7,102 nt of DNA, from the NCBI GenBank assembly GCA_947653315.1, contig CANTGP010000153.1:1-7102 (forward strand), in the 5' to 3' direction. Both the position numbers and the translations under genes were made by a program. Each line of letters begins with the position of its first letter. The stretch's first letter is position 1. Under the pieces are notes generated by a model that searched no databases, was not told the DNA's origin, and was given only the letters and a program-made list of their open reading frames with translations. Shown piece after piece: positions 6,321 through 7,102 of the stretch. The stretch comes from an uncultured Lachnospiraceae bacterium (lineage in GTDB: Bacteria > Bacillota > Clostridia > Lachnospirales > Lachnospiraceae).

Positions 6321-7012
6321 TGGTATCCGCACCCCCAAACTGTCCTGATGTAGCCGTGGCTTGTCCGTGCCGCAAATTTGATACGTATTTTGCGGATGTG
6401 TTCCATCACCGTATCGCTGCTTCCGTCTCCGTCAATGCCCCAGACATGTTCGTAAATCCGTTCCCGGTCAAAGACCTGTCCGGCATGCAGGGAGAGCAGT
6501 TCCACGATGTCAAATTCTTTTTTGGAAAGCATAACGGCGCTTCCGCCAATGGTAATGCCCCTCCCGGTATAATCGATGACCATGTCGTCAAAAAAGCGCA
6601 GGACGGACGGTTCCTGTTTCCTGTTTTCCCGGCGCAGGTGCGCGGCCACCCGCGCGCCGAGTTCGTCCAAATCAAAAGGCTTTACGATATAATCATCCCC
6701 GCCTGCCTGGAAGCCCCTGATTTTATCGGCGGTTTCCACGCGGGCGGTCAGGAACAGGATAGGGCAGGAAACATGTTCCCGGATTTTCCGGCAGACCTCC
6801 ATCCCGTCCATTCCGGGCATATTGATATCGAGCAGTACCAAATCCGGTTTTTTTTCCAGGAAAGGCAGGGCTTCCGCTCCGCTGCGGGCCGTATAAACCC
6901 GGTAGCCCTGCATTCCGAAATAACTTTCCAGCAGGTCCGTAATGCCTGCTTCATCGTCTACGATTAAAAGGGTTTCCTTTGTAACATTTTCTTTTCTAAG
7001 CGTTTCCTTCAT
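6308..7012 (-). CDS. OmpR/PhoB-family response regulator
   Basis: A 234-residue DNA-binding response regulator. The receiver domain (about 14-125) has the acidic pocket Asp19-Asp20 (LLIVDDE), phosphoacceptor Asp62 (LLDINMPGMDG), Thr89 (LFLTAR) and Lys111 (VKPFD). A linker leads to an OmpR-type winged helix (about 138-232), with the family pattern LSKKEFDIVELL, then GQVFDRERIYEHVWG, then a recognition helix near VMEHIRKIRIK and the terminal hairpin YIRTVWGCGYQW. All key residues are present, so it should be active. The start at 7012 is chosen because GGGAGGT lies 9 bases upstream; an in-frame ATG at 7033 would add seven residues with no site of its own. It is the first gene of the module and overlaps the kinase by 13 bp. 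It probably controls the transporter genes and possibly itself. An AAATGTTACA copy, identical to those at 316-325 and 358-367, lies in its early codons (6980-6989, minus strand). Confidence 0.95.
   Translation of the reverse strand: MKETLRKENVTKETLLIVDDEAGITDLLESYFGMQGYRVYTARSGAEALPFLEKKPDLVLLDINMPGMDGMEVCRKIREHVSCPILFLTARVETADKIRGFQAGGDDYIVKPFDLDELGARVAAHLRRENRKQEPSVLRFFDDMVIDYTGRGITIGGSAVMLSKKEFDIVELLSLHAGQVFDRERIYEHVWGIDGDGSSDTVMEHIRKIRIKFAARTSHGYIRTVWGCGYQWVG
6330..6336 (-). promoter_or_regulatory. Ribosome binding site deciding the kinase start
   Basis: GGGGGTG on the minus strand lies 9 bases before the ATG at 6320 and inside the last codons of the response regulator. The alternative TTG at 6338 has no comparable purine-rich site at a suitable distance. 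Confidence 0.5.
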
Positions 7013-7021
7013 ATATGGCAA

Positions 7022-7028
7022 CCTCCCT
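7022..7028 (-). promoter_or_regulatory. Ribosome binding site deciding the response regulator start
   Basis: AGGGAGG on the minus strand lies 9 bases before the ATG at 7012. It falls after the alternative upstream ATG at 7033 and so argues against that longer start. Confidence 0.65.
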
Positions 7029-7102
7029 GTCATGGATAGTTTACCACATAATTCTCAAAAATTTCCCATATCCGGTAATTGTTCCGCCGGAAATGTCTGA
7101 TG

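Noticed and set aside
6143..6967. 274-codon plus-strand open frame opposite the kinase and response regulator
   Set aside because: Antisense to two genes with all catalytic motifs intact; no domain or ribosome binding site supports it.
1..7102. tRNA/rRNA genes, CRISPR arrays, insertion sequences, attachment sites
   Set aside because: I saw no regularly spaced direct repeats with spacers, no transposase-like protein and no recognisable RNA gene by eye; a covariance-model search could still find a small RNA.

Overview
The window looks like a moderately GC-rich Bacillota chromosome, most probably a Clostridia/Lachnospiraceae-type organism. The reasons are strong AGGAGG-type ribosome binding sites, an FtsX-type ABC permease operon tied to an OmpR-family two-component system, a second permease start of the kind common in clostridia, and a soluble clostridial-style chemoreceptor. 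The organism call is inference from gene style, not a database match. No RNA gene, CRISPR array, insertion sequence or prophage gene was recognised.

Layout. Positions 1-262 (minus strand) carry the N-terminal start of an FtsX-like permease with an excellent ribosome binding site. Its frame closes after 49 codons, while the -1 frame stays open to the window edge, so this is a broken or fused gene. Positions 263-486 are an AT-rich divergent intergenic region (1-480 is about 38.5% GC by hand count) with clustered AAATGT / AAATGTTACA repeats and a TATAAT box. Positions 487-1890 (plus strand) encode a soluble methyl-accepting chemotaxis protein ending in a CZB zinc-binding domain. Its stop codon lies only 3 bp from the stop codon of the convergent gene.

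Positions 7012 down to 1894 (minus strand) form one module read in the order response regulator, sensor histidine kinase, ABC ATPase, two-FtsX-domain permease. The regulator and kinase genes overlap by 13 bp and the ATPase and permease genes by 4 bp. A 123-bp gap separates the two pairs. Inferred working: the membrane kinase senses a cell-envelope or extracellular signal and phosphorylates the regulator, which controls the ABC pair and perhaps its own promoter. The permease and ATPase then act as a MacB/FtsX-type mechanotransmission or export pump, as in antimicrobial-peptide or envelope-stress detoxification modules. The chemoreceptor is a separate, oppositely oriented unit and would signal to chemotaxis machinery encoded elsewhere.

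I do not see a clearly new system. The points most worth checking are the broken permease start with its unexplained -1 reading frame, the phased AAATGT repeats in front of it (one variant of which recurs upstream of the response regulator), the orphan CZB chemoreceptor, and a 12-bp tandem repeat inside the kinase gene.
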